DNA of 64,000 nt from Candidatus Blautia excrementipullorum (GTDB lineage: Bacteria; Bacillota; Clostridia; Lachnospirales; Lachnospiraceae): contig DWYN01000028.1 in NCBI GenBank assembly GCA_019118645.1, forward strand, positions 1 to 64,000, read 5' to 3'. Positions 1 to 10,243 of the stretch are shown one piece after another. How positions within the stretch are numbered: position 1 is the stretch's first letter; each line of letters begins with the position of its first letter. The notes under the pieces are model-generated. The model had not been told where the DNA came from, searched no databases, and saw only the letters and a list, made by a program, of their open reading frames with translations. The translations under genes and the position numbers were made by a program.

Positions 1-203
1 AGCGCGCTTTAACTGGCGGGATGCTGATTGAAAATGCACCATTTTCCTTGGTTAAGGAATAGGACAACTGAACATTGAAAAGCCGGAAAAGCCCGGAATA
101 CCAAGGAAAATCGGCGCTCAAAGGAGTTTAATATGGTCTCAAAGCAGCTCGTCGTGCGCCTCAGTTCAGCAAACGATAAAACTGTTTCAAAACAGCCTTC
201 AAA

Positions 204-235
204 CCCCGAAACCACACGGTTTTCGGGGTTTTTTT
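204..235 (+). terminator. Rho-independent terminator of a gene left of the window
   Basis: ccccgaaa / tttcgggg stem followed by a T run; outer arms gtttcaaa/tttgaaac. Confidence 0.75.
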
Positions 236-313
236 GAAACCAGATTGTTTCCGGGGACGTATTCCCGGCGCTGCAAATATATGAAAGAAACACTACCAAA
301 GGAGGAGTAAGGT

Positions 314-1129
314 ATGCTGTTAAGGCAGATGAAATATTTTGTGGCTGTTATTGATTGTAACAGTTTCACGGAGGCGGCGGAACAGTGTTACATTTCTCAA
401 TCAGCAATTTCTCAGCAGATTCAGTCAATGGAAAAAGAATTGGGAGTTGAACTGATTCACCGGGGAAATCGGCGGTTTACAATAACGCCTACTGGTCAAT
501 ATTTTTATTCTCACTGTAAAGCAATTCTGGAGCAGGTTGACGAGCTGATTCGTGAGACGAAACGTCTCGGAACAGATAATGAATTACAGCTGCGCATCGG
601 ATATTTGCGATGCTACAGCGGGATGGAACTCTATCAGGCCATTGAGGAATTTTCGAAAATATACCCGGAAGTGACCATCAATATTGTGAACGGAACCCAT
701 GAAGAGCTTTATGATCTGCTGCGCTTTTGCGGCGTGGATCTGATATTAAGCGATCAGCGCAGAGCGTTCTCTGATACCTACATGAATTATGAGCTGATGA
801 AGTGCGGGTGCTATGCGGAACTTTCAGTCAATAATCCTCTCAGTAAACAGGAATATTATCAAAATACTCTGGGATTTGGGGGCAGTTATCTGTTTGCAGA
901 CAATTTAGAAGAAGGACGGCTGCTGGTGTTAAGCAATCGGGGATTTCTTCCGGTTGAAAGCGTGGGAACGCTTCCGCCGGAAAGAGCTTCTATCCGAAGG
1001 CTTCCAATCTGTCAGGAAGGCCGTCAGATTATGCGGAATTACTGCGCATTCTGGAGAAAAGACCAGACAAATTACTATATCGAAGAATTTACAAATATCC
1101 TACATAAGCTCATGACTGGTGAAAATTAA
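314..1129 (+). CDS. LysR family transcriptional regulator
   Basis: N-terminal wHTH MLLRQMKYFVAVIDCNSFTEAAEQCYISQSAISQQIQSMEKELGVELIHR is typical of LysR; upstream GGAGGA. Confidence 0.93.
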   Translation: MLLRQMKYFVAVIDCNSFTEAAEQCYISQSAISQQIQSMEKELGVELIHRGNRRFTITPTGQYFYSHCKAILEQVDELIRETKRLGTDNELQLRIGYLRCYSGMELYQAIEEFSKIYPEVTINIVNGTHEELYDLLRFCGVDLILSDQRRAFSDTYMNYELMKCGCYAELSVNNPLSKQEYYQNTLGFGGSYLFADNLEEGRLLVLSNRGFLPVESVGTLPPERASIRRLPICQEGRQIMRNYCAFWRKDQTNYYIEEFTNILHKLMTGEN

Positions 1130-1130
1130 A

Positions 1131-1175
1131 CCTTTTTTGAAAAGCAGGCAGCCGAAAAAGCAGCCTGCTTTTCAC
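1131..1175 (+). terminator. Rho-independent terminator after the LysR gene
   Basis: aaaagcaggca...gcctgctttt inverted repeat. Confidence 0.6.
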
Positions 1176-1254
1176 ATAAGCTGTGCTAATGGAATATGCC
1201 TGAAAACTGAAATTGCAAAGAAAGGACAGGGAGAATTAAAATAAAAGTGTGCTG

Positions 1255-1443
1255 CGCAGAAGGCAGATCTGCGGGCGCTTATTGAAAATACAGCGAAACA
1301 TGCTGTCCCGGCACAGATCTCCCTTGCCTGGATACTGGGTAAACGACCCTAAATTGCGGCGATTTCCGGTTCCTGTAAGGAAGCCGTATTCGGGAAAACT
1401 TCAACGCTGTAAATATTAAATCAACGAAGGAAAAAGTTAAATA
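1255..1443 (+). pseudogene. C-terminal relic of an aldo/keto reductase
   Basis: ADLRALIENTAKHAVPAQISLAWILGKRP*IAAISGS, then a frameshift to RIRENFNAVNIKSTKEKVK*; matches the AKR C-terminal pattern (TPAQIALAWLL...PIPGT...EN). Confidence 0.75.
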
Positions 1444-1660
1444 GACTGACGATGCACGGAATCAAATGACGATGTCAAAAGTATTTGGCGGTCATTGTTC
1501 TAACTGAGAAAGACTAACTATTAAAAGTCAAGTCTAAAATGAAGATTTTATGAATGAATTGCGGAAACGCATTTCAGATATATTTGTACCTTGAAAATCG
1601 CATGACAAACAGAGCATCGTATACCGGTGCTCAAAGAGAGTGTTATAGAACAGAAAAAAG

Positions 1661-2836
1661 TTATGCTGCTTTTATGTAAGGCTTACCGGATTTTTCCATT
1701 GCATAGATCAATCGCACAAGTTTCTTTGTGGCGTGAGTAATGGCAACGTTGTAGTGCTTTCCTTCAGAAATCTTCTTCTGAAGATATACACCAAATGTTT
1801 CATCCCAATGGCAGACATACTTGGCAGCATTGATCAGGGCAAAACGCAGATAGCGTGAGCCACGCTTTTCCATATGGGAATAAGAGGATTCCAACTGCCC
1901 GGATTGATAGGTAGATGGAGAAGCTCCGGCGTATGCAAGGATCTTATCCGGGGAATCAAAGCGGGAGAAATCCCCGATTTCAGCCAGAATCATAGCGCCC
2001 ATGCGATAGCCTATTCCGGGAATAGTCAGGATCGGAGAGGAGATTTGATCCATGATCCGTTTGATCTCGGATTCGATTTCCGTGATCTCAGAATCCAGTT
2101 CACCGATTAGTCGGAGTGTGTGCTTTAATTCCAGAGACTTGGCAGGCATGTTAGAGCCAATGGAGACTCTGGCAGCCTCCCGTATTTCAATCGCTTTTTC
2201 CCTGCTGTAACGGCCTTTCGAGGCATTTTTCAACAGCTTCGTCAGGTGTGTCAGATGGCAGGAGGCAATCTCTGTGGCAGAAGGGAGTTCGGAAAGCAGG
2301 GTGTACACAGAAGCCAAATGTAATGATGGAACAAGCTTTTCCAATTCGGGGAAGAGGATGGTGACAAGCCTGGAGACAGACTGTTTGAGCTGAGCGCGTT
2401 TTTGAACCTTATCAAAACGGTAACGAGTGAGTGACTTTAACTCCTCGTTGTGATAAGATGTGTCTGAATAGGACTTCAAGTTTACATCAGACATGAGCAT
2501 CATAGCAATGGTTCGGGCATCGACCTTATCCGTTTTCGTCTTTCTAAGGCTGAGACTTTTTCTGTAAAGATTTGTGTGGAGCGGATTGATAACGAAGGTG
2601 GGGAGACCTTTGTTAATGAGATAACCGAGCAGGTTGTAAGAATAGTGTCCGGTGGCTTCCAGTCCTACTTTTATATTGGACGCATCTGAAGAAATGGATT
2701 GGATCTTGGAAAAAAGATCGTCAAATCCATTCCGGTTATTGTGAATGGTAAAAACCTGAAAGAGGACTTCACCCTTCGAGTTAGTGATAAAGCAGTCATG
2801 CTTATCCTTAGCAACATCAATTCCAACGTAGATCAT
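1661..2836 (-). mobile_element. IS110-family transposase (DEDD N-terminus plus transposase_20-type C-terminus)
   Basis: MIYVGIDVAKDKHDCFITN... and IPGIGYRMGAMILAEIGDFSRFDSPDKILAYAGASPSTYQSGQ...KRGSRYLRFALINAA. Confidence 0.95.
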
Positions 2837-3163
2837 AAGAAGTGCTATGAGACAGCCCGAAAGCGGGAGACTGTATTGGATGTCACAAATGTGAGAAACA
2901 TTGCCCGCAGCATATTGAGATTACAAGATATTTGCAGGAGATCTCGGAGAAATTTGACAGTTTTCAAGGATGGAGATAACAGGAACAAATTACCCTGATA
3001 ATAAGATCAATGGCAGTCACGGCGTGTAAGACGTCGTGGCTGTTTTCGCATAAGCCAGACTTATTGATAATCCCCAAAACTGAAATTGCTGATTTTTTAT
3101 AGACGGATAAAATAAATGATAGTAAGAAAACATCACATCAATAAAAGAAAGAGGCAATACGTT

Positions 3164-3493
3164 ATGACAAAAATGGAAGAACTGGAAGCAAGACAGGAAC
3201 TGAAGGCACTGGTTGACAACTATGCAACAGAATCTGACAAGAATAATCAGGACTATTATGTAAATGTGTTTACGCCTGACTGCCATGTACAGGTTTATTT
3301 TGGAGAGACGCTGGGGATGGATCTTCACAATGTGCAGGATGTCATCCGGGAGTATAAAGGATTTGGGGCAGCCAAGGAATCCTTTCATATGAACGGACAG
3401 CCGCTGGCTGATTGCGGAAAGAGAGCAGCATTTTGTGTTCTCAGATACCCGAGTGATTGGAAAATAATGAATGCCGGGAGACTGGCCGGATAA
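3164..3493 (+). CDS. SnoaL/NTF2-like domain protein, possibly with a degraded C-terminus
   Basis: MTKMEELEARQELKALVDNYATESDKNNQDYYVNVFTPDCHVQVYFG...; short for this fold. Confidence 0.5.
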   Translation: MTKMEELEARQELKALVDNYATESDKNNQDYYVNVFTPDCHVQVYFGETLGMDLHNVQDVIREYKGFGAAKESFHMNGQPLADCGKRAAFCVLRYPSDWKIMNAGRLAG

Positions 3494-3587
3494 GAATGTA
3501 AGATAAACTGGATTATGGCGGCCACGGCAATCGCACAGAAATGTATGCCGGGGTTGTCTGATATAGGAAAGGAATGGTGAATTTGTA

Positions 3588-4358
3588 ATGAGTATTACAG
3601 AAGCATCCAAGAAATATCATGAAAGAATGTTTCCCGGGTATCATTCCAAATTTTTAGAGACTGACCCGGAGTTTATCGAAAGATTTGATAATTTTGCCTT
3701 TGATGAAGTGGTAAACAGTGATGATCTGGACGACCGTACCCGGATGATGGCTATTCTGGCCACGCTGATCGGAAGTCAGAGCATTAATGAATACAAGACA
3801 ATGCTGCCTGCTGCTTTGAACTTTGGTGTGACACCGGTGGAAGCAAAAGAGATTGTCTATCAGGCAGTGGCGTATCTGGGCATTGGTCGGGTATTCCCGT
3901 TCCTCCATGCAGTTAATGATATTCTCATCTCCCGCGGCGTGACATTGCCGCTGGAAGGACAGGCCACCACGACAATGGACACAAGGATGGAGGCTGGCGC
4001 CAAGACTTTAGTGGAGATCAATGGACCTTCTATGAAAGAGTTTGCCCAGTCGGGCCCGGAGGAAACCCGCCATATTAACCGCTGGCTTACAGGAAGCTGT
4101 TTTGGCGATTATTACACCCGCAGAGGGCTTGATTATAAGCAGCGGGAAATGATTACTTTTTGTTTTCTCTCTGCCCAGGGCGGCTGTGAACCACAGCTGA
4201 CCTCACATGCGGCTGCGAATATGCGGGTAGGAAATGATAAGGCATTTTTGATTAAGGTAGTTTCGCAGTGTCTCCCCTTTATCGGCTATCCCCGCAGCCT
4301 GAATGCATTGCGCTGCGTGAACGAGGCAGCGAAAAGCCGGGGGGATACAGAAAAATGA
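3588..4358 (+). CDS. Carboxymuconolactone decarboxylase family protein
   Basis: Repeated AhpD/CMD-like segments (DRTRMMAILATLIGSQSINEYKTMLPAALNFGVTPVEAKEIVYQ; DYKQREMITFCFLSAQGGCEPQLTSHAAANMRVG). Confidence 0.9.
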   Translation: MSITEASKKYHERMFPGYHSKFLETDPEFIERFDNFAFDEVVNSDDLDDRTRMMAILATLIGSQSINEYKTMLPAALNFGVTPVEAKEIVYQAVAYLGIGRVFPFLHAVNDILISRGVTLPLEGQATTTMDTRMEAGAKTLVEINGPSMKEFAQSGPEETRHINRWLTGSCFGDYYTRRGLDYKQREMITFCFLSAQGGCEPQLTSHAAANMRVGNDKAFLIKVVSQCLPFIGYPRSLNALRCVNEAAKSRGDTEK

Positions 4359-5199
4359 AATTTAAAGTGCAGAGCCTGCTGCCTATATGGACTGAGTGCA
4401 GGATCTGCCTTTTTTGTTTGATCTTAATTTTTTTTGAATGTTATCCAGGGAGCAGATTTATGGGAAAAAGTTTTCATATTTTTAAGTCCATTTAGGGTTC
4501 GGTGTATAGCTTATGTTGTTGACAATGTAATAAAGGAAAAGAAAAGTGCCTTAAAATGTGCAACTTTGATACGATCAGGAGGGCATCAGATGATGAAATT
4601 GAATGTAACACTGGAGACGAGGGTGAAGAAAAGTCTGTAAATAAGATTCTGCTATGATGTGACTGGGGAAAAGGCTCGAAAACGGAGCAGGCACTATAAA
4701 GACTTGATACCCCGACAAAATTCAATAAAGCTGCTGGAATTTTGCACATATCCATTCCATTGGAAGAAGCATAGAAGTTGACAGCTTATGAAGATCGATG
4801 TGAGATAACTCAAGAATATAACATAAATATCAAAATTGTTTTTTAAAAAAGCAGCGGAATTATGTATCTGAGGGCTATTCATCGCGTTATCAACTTGGTA
4901 TAATAAAAGAAAAAATTATAATATACCAATTTTAACATCCTTTATGTACGAAGAAGATAAAAATGGCAATTCATTGATTTGGCTACAGACCAATAGAGGC
5001 GAGGAGTTGTTTGAAAAAATAAAACAAGATTTACTGCTTTTTTCAAAAAAACGCTGCTGTAAATTTCTGAAATTGCCGCATATGAAGTATGCCCGCTGGA
5101 AAGGAAAGAGTTTCGTTTGTTCGTATAGGAAGGGCGCATGCCGGAAAACCGATATCAGCACAATGCCGGGAAGACGGGAATTTTAATCAGGAGGAGTTT

Positions 5200-6216
5200 A
5201 TGCGGAAAGAAGCGTCCACGGAGCAGTGGAAAGAGTTATATGAAATAGCAACAAAACTGAAGGAGGACAAGCCCTGGGAAGAATTCTGGGATATGGATTT
5301 GATAGGCGTCCGGAGGGGAAGCGAAGAAGATACTGTTTTTTACAGTATACTGGGCCGGGGAGGCGGCTGTTATGGAATTGTGGTGTACGAGGGATATGAG
5401 GGTCTTAATAAATTTCTGATGCTTACCATGCAGGAGACCATGAATCTTTCGGTGGAATATGCGATGTTTTCTCAGCAAAACCTTACCTGTTACTGGGGAA
5501 ACCGTGAAGAGCTGTCGGAAAAGCAGAGAAAAATAATTAAAGAACTGGGATATAAATACAGAGGCAAAAATCAATGGCTTTATTTCATGTCCTATAAGCC
5601 GGGATATTTTCCTTATAATCTGGATCAGGACGAGGTGCTTCGCATGACAGCACATTTGAAGGATCTCGAGGCAGCCCTGCAGTGTTATGAAAAAATAGAC
5701 AGTCCTGTGCAGTTTGAAAATGGGGAAATGTTTTTGCTGAAAATCAATGAGGATAAAAATATTTTCAGCTTTGGAGCAGAACCGCTTCCCTTCACTTCTT
5801 TTCAGTTTGGAAATCTTGTTATTACAGATGAGGAACTGATCTCAGAACTGAAAGAGGTTTCCGGAGCAGATTTCATACTGGAGGCAGATGTTTCGATATT
5901 GGGCGGGTCTGTAAATGACAAGAAGTATGACAGACCGGCGAATCCTTCCATGTGCATGATTGCAGAGGCGAGATCGGGAATGATACTGAAATGCGAGATG
6001 ACTGAACCGGAGGAAGACGCAGTTGCGGTACTTGTGGAGACGCTGGTCGGATTTATATTGCAGTTTGGCGCACCAAAAGAGATCCGTGTGTCAAATGTGA
6101 TTGTGGAGGCGGGGCTGGAACATCTCTGCGAAATATGCGGAACAAAACTCCGGAGAGTAAAAAGACTGAGTAATTTGGATGAATTTATAGAAGGATTTCG
6201 AAGATTTGGCCGGTAG
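5200..6216 (+). CDS. Hypothetical protein, DUF6930/DUF7309-like
   Basis: Long ORF with RBS (aggaggagttt ATG); MRKEASTEQWKELYEIATKLKEDKPWEEFWDMDLIGVR... Confidence 0.6.
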   Translation: MRKEASTEQWKELYEIATKLKEDKPWEEFWDMDLIGVRRGSEEDTVFYSILGRGGGCYGIVVYEGYEGLNKFLMLTMQETMNLSVEYAMFSQQNLTCYWGNREELSEKQRKIIKELGYKYRGKNQWLYFMSYKPGYFPYNLDQDEVLRMTAHLKDLEAALQCYEKIDSPVQFENGEMFLLKINEDKNIFSFGAEPLPFTSFQFGNLVITDEELISELKEVSGADFILEADVSILGGSVNDKKYDRPANPSMCMIAEARSGMILKCEMTEPEEDAVAVLVETLVGFILQFGAPKEIRVSNVIVEAGLEHLCEICGTKLRRVKRLSNLDEFIEGFRRFGR

Positions 6217-6270
6217 CTGCAAGTGTGCCATGCATATTTATGCCGGAACTGCCATATAAGACAGAAGAAT

Positions 6271-6481
6271 ATAGGAGATCAACCTGGCAAACGGCAGAAT
6301 ATAGAAAATCGACTTGGTAAATGACAGAACATGTGAAATCGACTCAGAAAATGGAAGGATGTAGGAGATTAACTTGGTAAACGACAGGATATGTGAGATC
6401 GATTCGGAAAGCAACAGAGTATAGAAAATCAGCTCGGAAAACAGCAGAGTATAGGAGATCAACTTGGAAAAACAGCAGGAT
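6271..6481. repeat. Seven degenerate 30-bp tandem repeats
   Basis: Units begin ATAGGAGATCAACCTGGCAAACGGCAGAAT / ATAGAAAATCGACTTGGTAAATGACAGAAC / ... / ATAGGAGATCAACTTGGAAAAACAGCAGGAT. Confidence 0.9.
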
Positions 6482-6543
6482 TTCTCAAAAGCAATAGGGA
6501 CTGAGCCTGCCTGTATCAGATGTGAGCGGAGGATATGTAAGTT

Positions 6544-6906
6544 ATGAGACTGAAAAATGTTCTAATCGCTGTGAAAGATGTGGAGCGTTCCAGAAAATTT
6601 TACAGAGATCTTTTCGGACTGGAGACGATTTTGAATCAGGAGGGAAACGCAATCCTGACAGAGGGTCTGGTGCTGCAGGATAGGAGGATCTGGCAGGAGT
6701 GCCTCGGGAAAGAGATTGCAGCGGAAAATCATGCTTCAGAGTTATACTTTGAAGAAAAAGAAATTGAAAAATTTGTGGAGAAACTGGAGTCCGGTGACTT
6801 TCCTGTCGTCTATGTGACAAAACTCATGCAGTATCCTTCAGGGAAAAAGATCGTGCGTTTTTATGATCCGGACGGAAATCTGATCGAAGTCGGGACGCCG
6901 GGATGA
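6544..6906 (+). CDS. VOC (glyoxalase/bleomycin resistance) family protein
   Basis: NVLIAVKDVERSRKFYRDLFGLE...RFYDPDGNLIEVG. Confidence 0.92.
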   Translation: MRLKNVLIAVKDVERSRKFYRDLFGLETILNQEGNAILTEGLVLQDRRIWQECLGKEIAAENHASELYFEEKEIEKFVEKLESGDFPVVYVTKLMQYPSGKKIVRFYDPDGNLIEVGTPG

Positions 6907-6934
6907 TGATAGTAATAAATTTAAACTTTTCAGT

Positions 6935-6969
6935 AAAACAGTTCTATGTATCATAGAGCTGTTTTTTGT
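6935..6969 (+). terminator. Rho-independent terminator
   Basis: aaaacagttctatg tatcatagagctgtttttt. Confidence 0.7.
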
Positions 6970-7230
6970 TATTATAAGAGTGAAATTGGACTATTGTGAG
7001 AAAAATGTTATAATGGTAGAATTAATATCAGCGCAAATAAGTTAAAAACGGAATATTCAGAGGAAATCAGATAAAAAAGCAGATAAAGAAAATGAAGAAG
7101 CGATATCTTTGATTATAGCAGCTTTTCCCGTACAGGGAAAACCAAAGAACCGGAAGGAAAAGGCGCAGCGGCAGAGGGCGGAAAAGAAATTTAAACGGAA
7201 GAAAACAAATGAAAACAGAAGGAAATAGTT

Positions 7231-7431
7231 GAAAGCAGAAAAAAACAGGCGAAAACCCCAAAATAGAAAACAGAACACAAGGAAATAAATCAGAGAAAGC
7301 AAAAGAAAATTGCTAAACAGGAAGAAATATAAGAAAGCAGAAAAAAACAGGGGAAAACAAAAAAACAGAAAACAGAACACAAGGAAATAAATCGAAGAAA
7401 ACAAAAGAAAATTGAAAAACAGGAAAAATAT
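7231..7431. repeat. Imperfect ~102-bp direct duplication in a purine-rich tract
   Basis: gaaagcagaaaaaaacaggcgaaaac...gaacacaaggaaataaatc recurs with a 102-bp offset (7231 and 7333). Confidence 0.8.
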
Positions 7432-7527
7432 AGAAAAACAGAAGGAAACATAAGAACAGGAACCGGTAAATATACAAGAGAATTGAAGTTGCCGAAAGAC
7501 AGGAATGACACAGACGGGAGGGCAGAT

Positions 7528-8802
7528 ATGGCAAAACGGAGAAGATACATATGGGGGATTTGGGCTCTGGCAGCAGCGCTTTTCGTGGGATCCGGTTTCC
7601 CGGGGACGGAGGTGCGCGCAGAGGCCGGAGAGGAAAAAATTACTCTGCATATGATGTATTACTGGGGAGACACAGACAGCGACATCTCTTCAAAATATCT
7701 GAAAGAGATACTGGAAAAGGATTTTCCGGAAGCCTTTCCGAATGTGGAGCTGGTTCAGGAAACCTGCGACAACGAAACCTACAAGAAAAAACTGAAGGTG
7801 CTGATGGCTTCAGACGAGGCTCCGGACATCATGATCAGCTATGGAGGCGGATTTTCCGAAAACTTTGTAAAAGCCGGTAAGGTGCTGGCGCTGGATGATT
7901 ATCTGGATGATTTCTATAAAGAGCATATGAATATGGAATATCAGGAAAATTTTATATTCGACGGCAGGTGTTACGGCATCTGTTATGCCAACTGGAAAGG
8001 AATCCTGTACTGTAATACAGAACTGCTGGAAAAGGCCGGAGCAGAAATTCCCGAAACATACGAAGAGCTTCTGGAGGTATGCAGAAAACTGAGGGCTGCG
8101 GACATAGAACCCATTGCTCTGGGGATTCTGAATAAATGGCAGGGACAGCAGTGGCTGAATAATTTTACCATACAGCTGGGAGGCGCGGAACTTTATAAGG
8201 ACATGGCCGGGGGCGGGGAAAGCATGGATCAGGAAGTACTGCAGAAGGCGGCGGAGCTGACGGAGGGCCTGATTGATGCGGACGCCTTCTGTACGGACAT
8301 GTATCAGCTTGTCTCCGGAGAGGCGGAAGAGATGTTCCTGAACGGGAAAGCGGCTATGATCTATATCGGGAGCTGGTTTACCCAGTCGGCGGAAGAGCGG
8401 CTGGGGGACAAAGTGGAGGCGGCGAAAATGCCGGTGGTTCCGGGAGCAGAATATTCGCAGGACTATCACGGAGGCGGCAGCAACGGCTGGATTGTATCGG
8501 CGGATACGGAGTACCCGGAGACTGCGGCGGAAATTGTGGCATGGCTCAGCTACAGGCTGAGCTGTTATCAGCCGGAAAACGCTACCTTTTTTCTGGATGA
8601 GGGCGATGCGGTGAATGAAATCAGCCCGACGGGACGCAGAATCAAGGAGATGTATAACGGCAGCAGGGAAGGCGGCATTGCCTGGGATTCGCTGATGACT
8701 TCCGACAGAGCGGATGTGTGGCTGAATTTCTGCGCCGGCCTGTTTGAAAAGAAAATTGACGGACAGGATTTTGCCGGGGAACTGGCGCGATGTATCGGAT
8801 AG
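7528..8802 (+). CDS. ABC transporter extracellular solute-binding protein (family 1)
   Basis: Signal peptide followed by ITLHMMYYWGDTDSDISSKYLKEILEKDFPEAFPNVELVQE...MASDEAPDIMISYGGG. Confidence 0.88.
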   Translation: MAKRRRYIWGIWALAAALFVGSGFPGTEVRAEAGEEKITLHMMYYWGDTDSDISSKYLKEILEKDFPEAFPNVELVQETCDNETYKKKLKVLMASDEAPDIMISYGGGFSENFVKAGKVLALDDYLDDFYKEHMNMEYQENFIFDGRCYGICYANWKGILYCNTELLEKAGAEIPETYEELLEVCRKLRAADIEPIALGILNKWQGQQWLNNFTIQLGGAELYKDMAGGGESMDQEVLQKAAELTEGLIDADAFCTDMYQLVSGEAEEMFLNGKAAMIYIGSWFTQSAEERLGDKVEAAKMPVVPGAEYSQDYHGGGSNGWIVSADTEYPETAAEIVAWLSYRLSCYQPENATFFLDEGDAVNEISPTGRRIKEMYNGSREGGIAWDSLMTSDRADVWLNFCAGLFEKKIDGQDFAGELARCIG

Positions 8803-10190
8803 GGGGGAATGCAGTGGGAAAAAAATATAAACAGAAAACTTTCTCCGGACAGATACGGTTTTACTATCTCGTTCTGTTTCTGCTAATCTTCGCACTGTGC
8901 GGAGTTCTTTATGCGTTTACCGCTTACCGCACATTGTCTGAATCCGAAAATAATACTCTGCAGTACAGCCTGCAGATGGTGGAGAACAATATGCGGTCCC
9001 TGATCGGGAATGTCAACGACAGTTCCAAAATAGTGGCTTTTCATAATGTCGTTCAGAGAATGCTGGAAAAGAATACGGCTCTCACCTATGAAGAACAGAT
9101 GGAGCTTCAGGACACAGTGATTCAGGTTGCCGCCTGCTGCGACGGCATTTCTTCCATTTATCTTTTTGATGAAGAAGGCGAGGTGTATCTGGCAGGAAAT
9201 ATATATGAAGTGGAGGAGATCCGGTCCTGGCTGGAAGATGATTCCGGTTACAGGGCGGCTGTACGGGAACAGGAAATTGAGAATTATAATTATGTGATTT
9301 TTACCTATGAGAGTGACAGTGATCCGGAGCAGAAGATCATATCTTTTATCCGCCCGGTGCGAAATCTGGATACTCTGGAAGATATGGGGATTCTGGCGGT
9401 AAATGTGCCCTACAGCTGTCTGGAGGAAACCTTCAGCACCATTACCGGGCAGAACGGGATGGAGGTGGCGGTTCTGGACAGAGGCGGAGAAGTGCTGGTT
9501 GCTTCCGAGGGAGGAGAATGGCTGGCGGATGCGGTTCTGGATCCGGAGGAAGGAGTGTATAAAACAGCCGAGCAGAACGGAGAAAAATATAAAGTCGGAG
9601 TAATCGGAGAAGACCAGGGCGCGTGGAAAATCGTGGGCGCCATACCGAAAAGCGAGTCTGTGTCAACAATGCGTCAATACACCCTGCTGAATGTACTGAT
9701 TGTGGGATTCGGAATGGTGATGTGTACCGTAGGCGCTTCTTTTCAGACTACCAGAATTATCCGCCCGATTCAGAACATTTTAAGCTCCATGGAGAAGATA
9801 CGGGAAGGAAAACTGGAACGGATCAAAGTGATCGAGACCAACGAGGAGATTGATCATTTGCAGCAGCACTATAATCAGATGCTGGATGAGACGGAGAAAT
9901 TAATGACTCAGAAGGTGGAAGAGCAGAGGATGCGGAGAAAGTATGAGCTTTCGCTTCTGCAGGCACAGATCAAGCCGCATTTTCTTTACAACACCTTTGA
10001 TTCGGTCTGTGCCCTTGCCATGATGGGAAGAACAGACGACGTATATACCATGATGCAGGCCCTGGGACAGTATTACCGGAACAGTCTGCATAAAGGACAG
10101 GAGATTATTACGGTAAAAGAAGAGCTGAATATTGTAGAAAATTATCTGATCATCCAGTCCTTCCGTTACGATGACGTGTTTGAAGCTTAA
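8790..10190 (+). pseudogene. YesM-type sensor histidine kinase lacking the HATPase domain
   Basis: TM/Cache/HAMP and His_kinase (LLQAQIKPHFLYNTFDSVCALAMMG) are present; the ORF stops at IIQSFRYDDVFEA*, before the HATPase_c domain. Confidence 0.8.
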
Positions 10191-10243
10191 GCTGTTTCAG
10201 ACTGTGGGAAAAGCAGCTCTCTACGGAAGGGGGGGAATAAATC

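Noticed and set aside
4370-5190. Several short ORFs (e.g. 4944-5186)
   Set aside because: No recognisable domains and no convincing RBS; treated as non-coding or degraded sequence.
6250-6481. CRISPR array
   Set aside because: Repeats are directly adjacent with no spacers and are degenerate; no cas genes in the window.
7810-8895. 361-aa minus-strand ORF
   Set aside because: Antisense to the solute-binding protein; composition typical of a shadow ORF.
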